Positions 52,146 through 64,000 of a stretch of DNA of 64,000 bases are shown here, piece by piece. The notes under the pieces were generated by a model that was not told where the DNA came from, searched no databases, and was given only the letters and a program-made list of their open reading frames with translations. The first letter of the stretch is position 1; each line of letters opens with the position of its first letter. Both the position numbers and the translations under genes were made by a program. The stretch covers positions 124,001 through 188,000 of the forward strand of contig JAGFNK010000012.1 in NCBI GenBank assembly GCA_025769875.1. The letters are read 5' to 3'. This DNA comes from Russula earlei (lineage: Eukaryota > Basidiomycota > Agaricomycetes > Russulales > Russulaceae).

Positions 52146-54341
52146 ACTCTCTTGCGTATGCCAAAGGTGCTATAGCATCATGCTCAGGCTTTGTGGCGCG
52201 CCGGATCGGCACGCTTGAGTTTGTGACGCTGGATGAGGACGAGGAGGAGCACTAGAGAGATAGATGAAGAGGACGAGTGGAAATCGACTTGAAGAGAGGT
52301 AGCTGATGCTCTCGATATAGGAGAAGTAAAGCAGAAAGGAGAAGGCATGAAAGGAATTGAGAATCCGAAACGTGAGATGGAGAACATACATCATAAGGAG
52401 GGACTGAGGGTGAGGGCAGCGAGCTTGATCGATGCGTTATGTGGTGATTCCGGCCATGCTAGCGATTATCGCATTTCGATCCGAGTGCTTCCCTGTGATC
52501 GCTCACTTCTGCGGGTGGCTGCGATGCCCGTGACGTCACAACGAGAGTGGGGTTATGATTATGACCGGCCGTGATGAGTGAGTAGGCGAAGCCCATCACG
52601 ATCAACTTTCAGGGAGCGCCGAGTTGCGAACGCATGAGCAAGTAGGCGCAGGAGCGGACGCCAGTTCTCGGCAGCCCTGCCATGCCGATTTAGTGTTAGT
52701 GTAGGCGGGCAGCTCGGGACCAAGGATAATGGGCGCGCTAGGCGCCGTCAACTTTAAGTTAGCTTTTAAACAGCCATTGTACCCTCGCACCTGTCGTTCT
52801 CCTGGCGACAAGACCTGTCCCCGAAGTGCTGCGGAAAACTGACAACCGTGGCGGCGCGCAATACTGAGGGTGATATATGTTCTCTAACTGAAATTCATAT
52901 CGACAGAATATATATCAACGCAATATATCAACTTAAGGCGGATCGTCAGGGCACGTTACCGTCATTCGGCGTTAGAGTTTGCTAATCCACATCCATCATC
53001 GCTGTGGAATAACCTTTGAAACGGCGAAGCTGACATCTGAAACGAGATACAGGTTTTCATTCCAGTCTCCCCGTCGTGAAACATATCTCACTGGCAGTCG
53101 TTTGCCGAAACCGAACAACAGCAAGGGGAGTGCCGATGAACCTCGGGCATACCTCGGGCACGATATGGCCTTGTTTCAGGGACCTGGCCCGGCCGGTGCT
53201 CCCTTCAAGTCGGAGTCATCCGAGGCGTAGTTGATACGCCTACATCTGTCGAGAGGAAAAACGGATTCACAACTGAGAGGTAACCACTAGCACGGCGATT
53301 TTTGAGAGGGGCAACTGATGTGGTCGATCGATTGCATACTACGTACCGTTAACCAAGCTGGTGGTAAGAGTACGTGCGTGGCATGACCAAGTCATCATCA
53401 AGCAAAAAGTATTTCAACAAGTCGTTGGTTTGGGGTGCTCGGGCCCGGAAATTGCAAAAAATTTGCAACTGGCCAATTCAATCTGACAATCGTGTCAACA
53501 AGACATCCCCGAGTCGAGTCGTCGGCAGCCGACGGCTAGCCAAGCCAACCGTCGCCGTCGAACGGCAAGTCAACCTAGCCGCCGAGCCCTGCCAACTATC
53601 GCACAAAAGGAGTAATCCCATCCAACAAGGGGTTCCAGCCAGTCAGCAATCCACCACTACTGCAGCCGTGCCATGATGGCCACACAGACTGGCCTGTTCT
53701 CGACAGCTGTTGCAGCAGTACCGATCAAACGTTCTGCGCCATGTCGCGGCCAGCCATCTCCATGGTAATACCTCAATCGGTCTTTTCGTGCCAGCTTCAA
53801 GTCACTCCCCGGATGGACACGCCTGGTTGGTAGTTCAAACGGTCAAGAATTTGAACCTCAACTCGAACTTCGAACAGTCCGGAAAAACACTGTTTTTGCG
53901 ACCTCTTGACCCCTGGCAGCTTAAGTCAACTGTAGGTGAAATTTGGTGAAAGCCCGGCCTCCGCATCCAACCGTTCAACTCTTCCGTTTCACCTTTTCTG
54001 GAGGACCAATTGATCAGCTGCCTGGACCCTTTTCCTAGGTCTCGCCATCGTGCGTTTCGGCCTTGGGCGGCGGTGGCGCAGGGAATGCTCCTCCTGGTGC
54101 CGCTGCTATAAGGGGATTTGTCAATCTCACCGTTGGCCTGAGAGTGCCGCGATTTAGTCGTCGTTGTTTTAGGCGCCAGTAGCCAGGCTTGCCCCGTTCT
54201 GCAACCGTCCGGCGCCATGCCTGCAGATATTATGCAATACCCTGGGTGCTTAAAAGCCAGTGCTCTGCATCTCAGTCGTGCCATTTCCGCCTACCCGCAG
54301 CTTTGGATGTCCGCTTGATCAACGCGATCTCGCTCGATATC
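52146..54341. other. Long segment without recognisable gene
   Basis: Open frames are short (100 codons or fewer, e.g. 53374-53676) and show no domain. The stretch near 52860-52960 is AT-rich with repeated ATATAT/TATCAAC motifs. Lys/Ser-rich and Gln-rich predicted peptides at 53386-53676 are not convincing. Confidence 0.4.
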
Positions 54342-56012
54342 ATGTCTAGTCCTGTCCAACCACCTCCTGGTACCCCGCCTCAAAACAACATTAGCGAAGT
54401 CTTAAGCCCGGGCATCGTCAGCATCTTCGTTCAGGGTTTAGAAACCGGTCTCGTCCTCTCCCAATTATCCCGATGGCTCTATCTCCAGCGGAAAGAAAAG
54501 ACCGTAATCAACGTGCTCGTCATTTTTGTCACCACGGTTGGATTGTCAGGCTCCACCCCTTGCTTTTCGCGTCGCTCCTGACTGACCTCCCACTGTCGTG
54601 GGATCGGTAGCATAGAGACTGCTATATGTTTTGCGTCCGCGTGGAGGATCTATGTTCTCGGTTTTGGACATTTGGTGAGCGGACATTTCAACTTTTCGAG
54701 ATGTTGTTGACAACTTGACGCACTGCTTTTATCGCCCCAGATATTACCCGAATGGACTGAGTCCGTCCACGCGATGCTTGTATGTAGCTTTTTTTACGGC
54801 CCACTCTGCTCTCGCTTTTTCATGATGCCTTCCCCCTCCCTTCGCTCTCAACAGTCCACGCTCACTGCGGCACCCATTCAAGCATACTTCATATGGCGGT
54901 GTTACCACGTCAGTTTCCATCAACCACTCCACACGTTCCAGGCGCTCATCCGTAGTAGATCTTGAAGAAAAACATATACTTGATAGTAGGTCGCGGGAAT
55001 TTGGATACTGTAACGGTGTGGATGCTCACCCGGATCTGGATCTCCACCTTTTGAGATCCCCCTGGTCGCCTTATTGATAGGCGCCATTGTAACGGCGGGC
55101 TGGGTCACCGCATGGATCTTCCGCATGCATGCCTCCAGGCGGGCGGACCCAGAAAACTACCATCCAACAGCGAATGGGATAGTGTACCCCTGTGAGAGCA
55201 CCCGAGATGCGTCTCTGTCCACGAATAGTCGCTCATTGTGATGCCCGCGCACGCAGTCGTGGCATTCCTCACGCTCCCTGCGGGTATGTCGCCGCCGCTC
55301 AGTTTCCCGCGTCCGACTCTTGACCCACCCCTGATGTAGCCCTGGATATCACCATCACTAGCATCCGTTCGTGAATCCCCACGTCTCGCCCGTTGCCGGC
55401 CTGACGATATCCCTCCTCCCACGGGACAGTGCTCTTCTCGCTGACCACGCTGCTGAGGGGCATCCACGCCGAGCATCTCCGTAGCGTACGTCCGCCCCGC
55501 GTCCGCCGTCGCATCTTCCGTCTTTGGCTCACAGAAAAGGACGGTTGGCAGCGGGTAACGCGCTACATGGTGGTCATATGGCAGGCGGTCATCCCGCCCT
55601 GCATCTGTGCCGTCGCCCTGTTGATCAAGTACATCGCTTTCACCAACGCGCACCCGGTGCGTGGCATCTCAGCCCGTGGCGAGGGCGATCGCTTCTTCTC
55701 CGCCACTGACAGACGGCCCCCGATGCGCAGGGAAAACCACAGATGTGGTACGCGACAATTCAAGCTATGCTGGGCAAGCTCTACGTTTTATCCTTGTATT
55801 CCACACTGTGTGTTCTCCTCGCGTCTCCGAATGGACACCCTTGGTCCGTGACTGACTCGTTTTGTGGGCACAGAAACAACCGGATTGACCTCACGAACGA
55901 GCCTCCTGTAACGTACGTCTCGACGATTAATGGGTCTCTTGACGGCATAGGATCGCCCATGCAGCGATACGTATTCTCTGTACACTTCCCAGACCGAGAG
56001 CAACAGCGTTAG
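54342..56012 (+). CDS. Multi-pass membrane protein, paralogue 1
   Basis: Exons read MSSPVQPPPGTPPQNNISEV, IVSIFVQGLETGLVLSQLSR, INVLVIFVTTVG, then after an intron IETAICFASAWRIYVLGFG, ILPEWTESVHAML, LTAAPIQAYFIWRCYH, EIPLVALLIGAIVTAGW, YMVVIWQAVIPPCICAVALL and WYATIQAMLGKLYVLSLYST. This is about seven hydrophobic segments with the order of the large Agaricomycete-expanded family of membrane proteins often ending in a DUF6534-type domain (family assignment is from memory). Function unknown. The related gene at 59191 shares every block. The C-terminal tail after LYVLSLYST to the TAG at 56010 may include an unrecognised intron. Confidence 0.68.
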
Positions 56013-56551
56013 TTAATGATCCCAGCCGCGCAGCTTTGTATGCACGTGTGACAAATCTCATCGTGCCCGACGACTCTGTTGATGTAAACGCTCCCGCCAC
56101 CAACTGCGCCTCGGTGCACTCGGGCGTTTTTTTTTTTTTTCAACCGCCGCACGGAATGGTACAAAGTCAATCGTCAGAGTGACGAACTCTGTCATTCAAA
56201 AGTTGACGCGCATTCCCACACGAAGTCGTAGGGCTCGGCATGAGGTGCTGTCGATCACCACGATCTGATTAGGTTCATGGCGAGTCCGAATGTATGTCTC
56301 ACGCCCTAGTTTCGGCCAAGGTCGCAACGTATTTGATGAGGACGGGATCATACTTAGGATGAAGATAGAGATAGATGGCACCCTCCACTCCGATAATCCC
56401 ATGATCTCACTCGTGCTCGCATTCGGAGATGAGAGAGTTCAGAGAGAAACGCATCAAGGGTCTTGATCGTTCCAGTTTGGGATCAGAGATCACAGTCCCA
56501 GGCCAGCTGAAATCGTGCCGGGTTCCTAACTGCTCATGAAAAAATGCCCAG
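56013..56551. other. Intergenic between convergent genes
   Basis: Contains a T-run of about 14 at 56127-56140. Both neighbouring genes end toward this segment, so it is terminator space for both. No gene recognised. Confidence 0.4.
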
Positions 56552-58325
56552 CTAGCTCTGCTCCGCAATGACGACTTTCTTCCTCTCCGCCTTGGGTTTG
56601 GTTTCGCCCGCGCGCGTGTGCCGCCGCCGTCGCTCCTCTTTGACGCGCTGCGCCTCTTCCATCGTCCGTTTGAGCTGCGCCGCCTTGTACACCGGTTTCG
56701 GTATGTGCCGACTCCTATCGATAGTGTGGGTCAGCAAGGAAGCGTGGGTGGATAGATCGCATCACACGGCGCGCACCGCTGCACTTTGCCGACTTCGGCA
56801 TCCATCTTCCAGCGCTCTTTGAGCGCATTCCGGTACTCCATCGCAGAGCGCTCGCGCGCCGTGACGACGCCAAGTTTCTCGGAAGCGTTAGCCTTCCACA
56901 CGCGCACATTGCCGTCATCAGAGCCGGAGAGCACGAAACGCGCGTCCCATGTGAACGCGGTTGCGAGCACGCGCTGCATGCGCTTCGTGTGGTACACCTC
57001 GGGGTGCGTACCGCGGCCTTCCTTCCATATGCGTACGGTGCGGTCCCATCCACCAGAGACGAACTCGGTGCCGGTCGGGGACCAGTCGCAAGACATGACG
57101 GCAGAGACGTGTGCTTTGTAAATATGGGTGGGGGTACCAAGACGCCGGATGTCAAACGTATAGAGATTGTGATCCTCAGATGCAAGGAGTATGGAGGTTG
57201 GGAAGGTAGGAGACCAAGAAAGATCATTGTTTTTCATCTGTATTCCACGTTAGACCAAGTAGCGACCACGCTGAAGGACGCGTATACCTGCATGACGATA
57301 CGCCTGCTCAGCCTTACCAGTCCGAATATCATAGAGGATGAAGGTACGATCGGACCCAACGCTAGCGAGTACAGAGGGTTCTGAAGGATTAAAGCGCAGC
57401 CCTGTTACGGACTCGGCAGAGGTAGAAAACGTAAGATCCATGACTGGGGCACTCCTAAGGGACGATAAGATAGGAGACATGAGATGCAAGACTATGGTCC
57501 ATACTTTGTCTCGTCCCATATTTGAACAATTGTCGAAGAAGTCGCAAATAACGGATCAGCGCTGTGATGATCTATGGAGCTACAGGAGGCGCTGTATCAG
57601 TGGCGACAACACAAACAGGGTGCGAGAACCAACTGAAGTGTTCCTTTGCCTGGGAAAACTGCAAGTGGCTTCGGCTGCCAAATTGTAAACAAACGCCTAG
57701 GAAACGAGAAAGGACGTACGTGCGATGGTCCTGCTTCGGATGAATCCAATGATGTCCCTTGGCGTATGTCCCACATCTTGATATTTTGATCCACACCACA
57801 ACTCAATATCCGTTGATTGTCTGCCCAGCAAAGGCCCGATATCTTCCCCTGATGCGCGCCTGAAAATTTCGCGAGATGGGTCCTCCTCCCGGCGTTGTGG
57901 ACGATAATTTCTGACTGGTAATTTTTGCAACTGGCGACTCTACGTATCATGTCGACGCACCTCCATCCCAACTGGCGCTCGCGATATCCGTGATAGAGTC
58001 TGGACGACGTGCGAGCACTTCCACAGCGTCTGCGTGTCCTTCCAGTGCTGCGATGAATGGCTTTGAGAACATGCGTTCCATTTTTGCGGCGTTCAGCGCG
58101 CGAATACGTTCGCGCGCTCGGGCGAAAGGATGTTGTAAGGGATCCAGATTTCTATGCGTCGGGGTTGGATCTCCAGGCCGGGCAGGTAGATGGGAAGAAG
58201 GCGCATGCTGCAAGACGGATATTTTCTGTGTGGATGGGACCAGTCAAGTAGTAGGGCATGGCATTCGAGAACGGTGAACTTACCACCATCACTGTCTCTG
58301 CCAGAGTTATGCTTTTCCCTGTCCA
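56552..58325 (-). CDS. SOF1: U3 snoRNP WD40 protein SOF1/DCAF13
   Basis: Reading leftward: RNLDPLQHPFARARERIRAL, NAAKMERMFSKPFIAALEGH (the conserved Sof1 N-terminus), WD repeats (GLCWADNQRILSCGVDQNIK, LASVGSDRTFILYDIRTG, NNDLSWSPTFPTSILLASED, SCDWSPTGTEFVSGGWDRTV, RIWKEGRGTHPEVYHTKRMQ, FVLSGSDDGNVRVWKANASE), then the Sof1-specific C-terminus HIPKPVYKAAQLKRTMEEAQ and GETKPKAERKKVVIAEQ. The family works in the small-subunit processome on pre-18S rRNA in the nucleolus. At least five introns. The first exon is not resolved (a GTAAGTTC donor near 58285 suggests a short 5' exon). This is a housekeeping gene and marks the right part of the window as core genome. Confidence 0.93.
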
Positions 58326-59190
58326 TCACTCCAGCAGGCGTGATTAGTCAGCTCCGTATTGAGTCGTTCGTTTTGGTTATGCACAACCTACCTCGAATAA
58401 ATAACTTGTGTCATTCAGTCAGGACAATCTGAGCCGATGCGATGCGCGAACAGGTGACTGATACTGACATGTTTAAATTGCGAGTACGTTACCGTGCCAT
58501 GCGCGCGCACCGTCGATCAAGTCTAGGCCGGTGCTGTTTCAGTCGGGCCCGTACGATAAGCCCTACTAGTACACTGCACTGAAAGTTGTTAGCTGGTTCA
58601 ATTGCTGGCCAAATTGCTTATGACGGGCTGCTCGACCGCTTGCGGGGATGGCTGTGACGCTTAGGTTCTCCGAATGAATGTACTAGTAACGTATGAATGA
58701 GCATCTCGGCCCTCGTCAACCCTAACTCGCGCTCGCGGCGTGTGGATCGGAAAGACAATCCGATCCGTGCGGGCTTCCCACGTCATGGTCTTTTATTCTT
58801 TCCCACAAGCTGTCGATACGCAAAGCCTGCTGCTGCGATTGCGGGGAAGGGTTGTCACCGAGGCGATCTAGCTTGATTAAGCACAAGGGATTTGATTCTG
58901 CCCCGATGCTCCAGAGCGTTCCACTGCATATCGCGTACTACAAGTTCAACGTTCCTGGCCTTGGCTTCTCCCAGGGCTCGCTTATACCTCGGATCGATCC
59001 TTTTTGTGTCGAGTGGGCCCTTGCTCCTTGGGCGTGACCCCGGGTGGCTGCGCTAAATTTCACAACACTGGCCCATGTTAAGTACTCGATCCGGCGCCTC
59101 TCGCCCCCCGCACCCCTTCCTGTCTTCTCCCACTTATCTTCGACATTGTGTGCAGTTGCTCGTAGAGCTGAGCCTTGCGGCGCCGGCCTC
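58326..59190. other. Intergenic segment
   Basis: Between the SOF1 start and the second membrane-protein gene, so it likely carries both promoters. No gene recognised. Confidence 0.4.
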
Positions 59191-60649
59191 ATGCCTGACT
59201 CGCCCACTGCGTTGATGGTCACGACTAGTACTGGCGTCACATTTCTCAAGAGCACTCTTGCCGCTGGTATCGTTGGCCTCTTCATACAAGGTCTCGAAAT
59301 TGGCTTAGTTATCACGCAATTCTCTACGTGGCTCACCCGCACGGAACATAAAGAGAGGCACCTCCTCTCCATCATTGCTTTCTTCGTAACCGCGGTTGGA
59401 TTGTGGGCATCATACGATCTCTGTACCTCTTGCGTTCTTTTGCTGATCTATCCGCAGCTTACAGACAGGGATCTACTTTTCCACTATCTGGCGAATTTAC
59501 GTGGATAACTTTGGACGTTTCGTGCGTGACGCCCATCATTATCATTCCTCGTGTCAACACATAACTTGGCTTGTCGTGTTAGGTCGTTGGGACTTGGGCC
59601 GAGAAAGTCCACGTCCTCCTTGTATGTCATCTTAATGGACCGTGATCGACCTACCTCATGCAGTATTTGTCTTCAGACCACGGCTATAGCTGCTCCCGTT
59701 CAATCTTTGCTGATATCGCGTTGTTTTAATGTGCGCTGTAATCTCACATCCTTCCCTTTCCTCGTAACTTATTCCTATCAGATACTTCCGGAAAACCTCA
59801 GGCCGTACATTATAGTTAGTCATAATTACACGGAAAGACGGCTTGCTGAAAAAGCTTTTCTTGTGATTCAGATCCCACTTGTATTGCTTCTGCTGGGCTC
59901 GATCGTTCTGTCGATTTTGGTCACTGCGGGGATGCTTCTGCCCTCTTTTATTGGCGGGCCTCCCAATGGCTCGCCCCCTGTCTGGCCTCCTTGTGAGAAG
60001 TTTCTTTGTCAGTGGCTTTTAATTGCTGGCTCATATGTTTTTCTACAGTTCTCTTATACCTCACCTTTCCCACAGGTGAGATCCACGCCATCTACAAAAA
60101 TGCTGCACGTATTTCGAGTCCATCTAACATCTACTTAGTTCTGGACATGGTCCTTTGTTACATACGTACGCCCATACACCATCCTTATGATTCGTCTGTG
60201 CACCTCTCGTACTCTGGATCAACGTCTAGTATTCAATTATCTCACACAGACAAGGAAAAAGGTGTTCGAGAAAGAGAAGCGACGGGTGAGTTTCGATCGG
60301 CTTTTTCTTCACGTTGTGTCGGTTTATCGCTTTCCTAAGGGGATCGGTCGTCTCATCACAAACGTGTGGCAATCCGCTATCCCACCGACCCTCTGTTCAG
60401 TTGGCGTTGTCATAACATATTTGGCCACGCATCGTTTTCTACCTGTACGTTTGTTTCCTGTCTGCATAATCTCGCTCTGGCTCGTTATGCGGGTCATGCT
60501 GTACCGGCACTGACGAAGCGCTTACCAAGCAGAGGTCGAGGCAGCTGTGGTATCCAACGCTCCAAGCAATGACCGGGAAGCTATACGTTCTCTCGCTCCT
60601 TCACAACCTGTCTGTCATATCCCCCAATGGCATCGACCATGTGCCCTGA
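59191..60649 (+). CDS. Multi-pass membrane protein, paralogue 2
   Basis: Starts MPDSPTALMVTTSTGVTFLK. Then AAGIVGLFIQGLEIGLVITQ, LLSIIAFFVTAVGL, after an intron DNFGRF, KVHVLL, IAAPVQSLLISRCFN, IPLVLLLLGSIVLSILVTAG, FPTGEIHAIYKNAARI, YTILMIRLCTSRTLDQRLVF, VFEKEKRRVSFDR, GRLITNVWQSAIPPTLCSVG and LWYPTLQAMTGKLYVLSLLH. Same block order as paralogue 1, separated from it by SOF1. About six to seven hydrophobic segments, several introns. Function unknown. The stop TGA at 60647 is the first after LSLLHNL. Confidence 0.65.
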
Positions 60650-62338
60650 CTTTTTGTTGTTGCGATGTCGGTTTACAGCAATGTCCGCACACTGTTCGCT
60701 GGTGAAGAAACCGAGGAAACGACAGGTGATCGTTCTCTCACACTCCCTGCGATCAATTACACACACACATCCGGATTGGACCCGCATGATGTACACCAAC
60801 CAGCACACGATTTTCTCTCAGTCACTCCTCGGGATGAGGAAGATCCGTCATAGGTCACTGTGTGGGTATGAACATCTCTTGTGTAATCTGACTCGGATGG
60901 ACTCGGATGAAGACAGAGATGAAGGAGCTATCGCCGGTATTCGGCACGACAAACTACACTGTCCCTTTGCACGACTCAACTCGACACGACTTCGGACTAA
61001 TCCGTGACCATCGCTTTCTGTATTTCTCAATCATACCACCATTTCTTGCCCATGTTTAGAAGAACCCTGTCTCCCCTCGTATTGTATAATCGGGTCTTCT
61101 GGAAAAATCCATGTATTTTGGTCACCTTTGAGAAGAAATGGGTGCTACGGCTATAATACAACGAGCACAAATGGTCATGAGTCTGGCGGTTTCGGGGCGC
61201 CGGGAGCGCATGCGGATGACGCGTCGACGGAAGCACCAACCGGACTTCCACGCCGAGTTATCTCTCGACGTCGACGCGACGCTCATCTCATTCCTCTTAC
61301 TACGTTTCCACGAACGTAACGAGCTAGCCAAATGCAGCTCCTGCCCGGTTTGCATCCGAGTTGAGGGTGCAGCCGCACGACACTGGACTGACTCGACGGG
61401 CCACTCAGGGGGCAAAGAAGGGGACATGGCAAACGCCGCGCAGTGAGAACACGCCCAAGACCCCCTTGGTTTGGCAGCTGGACGATTCGGCCGTCACGTA
61501 GGTTTGTACATATTCGTCTGTCTCGCGGAATGGGGTTTATGGTGTTTCCGAATGCTGTTTCATCCTGATGCCTCCCCTGTCATTTTACCTTGCACAGACG
61601 GGTGTGGTGGTAATGGGAAGAACCGTACGGGGTAACCGGTGATGGGAATGGGAACCCCAGCAATCCAGAGCTGCTATCATGTTCATGTTGTGGCAACTGT
61701 CTCAAAAGGGCTCATCTCAGGGCCACACCTAGGGCGGATTCGGGGGACTCGGCGGCTTTCTGGCGCATGGTTTGACAATAATGGAAGAAGTCGCATGTCA
61801 AGAGTAAACAGCTGTAGTCGGCGCATGAATGCCTGAATGACAGGTGCTGTACTTTATAGACAAATTGCGAGGAAGCTTTGAGGTGCCTCGTCTAGGGCTA
61901 GCTAGGAACCTGGCCTAGTGCCTGGAGTCAACGACCTTTTTAAGTCACCGTTGTTTTCCGTGGCGTGGTGGGACAAGTCGATTACCCACGAGGCTAGCGC
62001 GAGGAATCTACATTGTTGATTCCAATGCAGAAGTGTATTTTTGTGAATGGGGGCACTGAAGATTGGATCATGGTGGTGAAGATGGCCAAAGCGGCGATAT
62101 TCCGGGATTTGTGTGCCGCCGATATGCGCTCATGACTGAGAGCGCGCAGGAAGTGTCAACGACGAAAGTTGGTTGGCCATCACGACTGGGATGGTGGACG
62201 ATATCGGAACAAACCGATGGTGTTCAGCATGGTCGCAACTGCTGCCGTTGATGGGGTGAAGACGGTCGAGAGGGGGAGTTACTAAGTAATGGTAAGGCTC
62301 GCACGTGCGGTCTGCATCCGTTGTCTGTGCCAGCATCG
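60650..62338. other. Long segment without recognisable gene
   Basis: A pair of overlapping open frames of about 100 codons on opposite strands at 61122-61446 has an arginine-rich composition but no domain. Nothing supportable. Confidence 0.4.
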
Positions 62339-64000
62339 ATGGCCCAGTATTCGCCGCCTTACCCGCCCTATGACCCCACAGATAAAACAGGGTAATCGTG
62401 ATCTTCCAAGCGTCGACGTTTTACTTTTCTGACGTTTCCCGCAATCAGGTTCTCGTCAGTTGTACATACCCTCGCCCCTCACCATTTGGTCACTCACCAC
62501 TGATACATTCACAGCTACTGAGACCGTGGTCAAGCGATGGCCGGTGATCCTCACCGGGGTCATAGATAGCGTATATTCCGTGAATCATGACCTCACAGGA
62601 TTACTTGACAAGGCCGACAAATTGGAGGAGGGGAAAGCGCTCATCGCTGCGATGAGCCGCCTCAAATATGACATGTCCCGCGACCGAGCATTGGAGTATG
62701 TTGTGTCGGCCTCCGCTTGCCAGCGTGCAGCATTGTACTGAGTGGAGACAAACTTCCTAATTGCGTCCCGCAGGCCTATCCCAGACGACGGCGAAGCCCT
62801 CGTAGACCAGTACAACGCTGAGCTTGCTCGCATCGAAGTTCGCGGTCAGAACACCTGGTTCACGGCGCCTTGGCTCTACGCAGAGTGCGCACTTCCCGCT
62901 GCGCCTCGATCGCGTGGTGATTCTCACATCCTCACGATCGCAGGTGTTACTTGTGAGCCTTCTTCCCCTGCGGACGAGAGTTGGGAGAGCTAGAACGTCG
63001 TTCAGATACCGATTTGTTCGCTCGCTCTTCGCTACGTCGCAGCACTGGAAGTTGTTCGACCCATTCTTCGCTCAGAAGTCAAATGCTTACCAGGCCAGCG
63101 GCACCGCCGTGCACCGTATGGACGCCCTACCTTTTCTTCATCATGAGCTAATCGTCGATCCTGGAGTAGAGCTCGCTGCGACGCTGGCCGAACTCGAGTC
63201 GGAAAAGGATATCATTTCAAATGACCCCGAGAAGCTCAAGGTCCTGTTTCACGAAATGACGCAGATGTGTCTATGGTACGCTGATAGCGCAGTTGCTACT
63301 CGAAGATCTGAGTCGATTGCTCCAGGGGAAATGCCACTGTCGGTTTCTTTGCACTCTGTGACTTTGATGGCTTGTCGTTAACAGCTGATTCAACAGGATC
63401 TTAGCCTCTTGACCAACATGACACCCGGGGATATTGAACACCTCCAGACTATTGGTCGAGATGCTCAGAACGCGCGTAAGGAATTTATACTGAAGAACGA
63501 TCAGGACGCTGTGTGGGAACATATAACGACGTTGGAAGATGCGCGGATCGATTTTGTGTTAGACAACGGTAACGTTTTTGTGTAAATACCGTGTCCTCAA
63601 TCTCATCTCCCCTATCTAGCCGGTTTCGAGGTCAGCCTTATATCGCCTCGTTGTCCTCCTTGTAATACAGCTATCAATTGCAGCTTTTCACTGATCTCGT
63701 CTTTGCCGATTTTCTTGTATCCCACACCCAATACATTTCCAAAGTCGTCTTTCAGTCAGTCTCTCATCTCTCGTATGCGACCCGACGGTCCCTGATCGGA
63801 TTACGAAGCCCCAAGTCCATTCCTTGGTTTGTATCTGATGTAACACCTCCAGATTTTGCTGCACTGCTCGATGTCGCCTCTCTTCCCCGCGGGCCTGCGC
63901 CAGAGCACTTAGAGCGTGCCATAGCTCGCTGGAATGCGTACCTTGCCAACGGCACGTTCGCCCTGTTTGTCCCACGGGATGCCCCCATTGGTACGCCAAA
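62339..64000 (+). CDS. DUF89 damage-control phosphatase-like protein, 3' end outside window
   Basis: Probable start ATG at 62339 (MAQYSPPYPPYDPTDKTG). Then TETVVKRWPVILTGVIDSVY, GKALIAAMSRLKYDMSRDRA, RPIPDDGEALVDQYNAELAR, NTWFTAPWLYAE-CYL-YRF, HWKLFDPFFAQKSNAYQASG, EKLKVLFHEMTQMCLW, DLSLLTNMTPGDIEHLQTIG, then LDN-AGFE-LFTDLVFADFL, SHTQYISKVVFH and SIPWFVSDVTPPDFAALLDV. These are the blocks of the DUF89/ARMT1-like metal-dependent phosphatases that hydrolyse damaged sugar phosphates. Two microexons are needed: 9 nt at 62944-62952 and 11 nt at 63620-63630. The join of the first exons (62392-62513) is not resolved. The gene continues past 64000. Confidence 0.88.

Noticed and set aside
56127..56140. 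T-run as a transcription terminator
   Set aside because: Homopolymer runs are not reliable terminators for RNA polymerase II genes.
54342..60649. The two multi-pass membrane proteins as STE3 pheromone receptors
   Set aside because: Motif order and loops do not resemble STE3; they match another fungal membrane-protein family better.
1..64000. CRISPR array, bacterial operon or tRNA cluster
   Set aside because: No regular short spaced repeats, no operon-like gene spacing and no tRNA cloverleaf noticed; introns show a eukaryotic nuclear genome.

Overview
The window looks like a transposon-rich, accessory stretch of an Agaricomycete (mushroom-forming basidiomycete) nuclear genome. The evidence is short GT-AG introns of about 50-80 nt in every host gene, chromodomain-bearing Ty3/gypsy and Ty1/copia elements, and several tiny genes for farnesylated mating-pheromone precursors (41-43 aa, C-terminal CILA or CIVA). 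The species cannot be named from sequence alone. No tRNA, rRNA or CRISPR array was seen.

Layout. 1-5368: a dead Ty3/gypsy element (minus strand) running off the left edge, with its 5' LTR at 4891-5368. 5369-10126: a decayed Ty1/copia element (minus) carrying a solo LTR of its own family with a 5-bp target duplication. 10139-10650: LTR-like debris and the 3' end of another copia on the plus strand. 10651-16492: a full-length copia (minus) with 385-bp LTRs, a GAAAG target duplication and two premature stops. 17440-43440: a large inverted repeat, arms about 4.05 kb, left arm 17440-21519, right arm 32663-34353 plus 41077-43440. The right arm is split by a young full-length chromovirus at 34354-41076 (328-bp LTRs, ACTAG duplication). 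47389-64000: ordinary host genes.

The main interest is a dispersed pheromone-precursor family. Four copies have intact reading frames (18681 plus, 23719 minus, 42061 minus, 44431 minus), one is frameshifted (30255 plus) and two are flank-only relics (about 21519-21660 and 25570-25870). Each sits in a related block of promoter and downstream sequence. The inverted-repeat arms also carry truncated pieces of two transporter genes: the 5' end of an amino-acid permease and the 3' end of an NCS1-type permease. What looks like the parent NCS1 gene is at 47389-49640, next to a third copy of part of the arm. This suggests that the pheromone genes multiplied by segmental duplication. No STE3-type pheromone receptor is recognisable in the window.

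Host genes: an S9-type serine peptidase (26595-29320) alone in the spacer of the inverted repeat; an NCS1 nucleobase permease (minus); an epoxide hydrolase; two paralogous multi-pass membrane proteins (54342-56012 and 59191-60649) either side of the ribosome-biogenesis WD40 gene SOF1/DCAF13 (minus); and a DUF89 damage-control-phosphatase-like gene with 9-nt and 11-nt microexons that runs off the right edge. Exon boundaries were read by eye and several are approximate.
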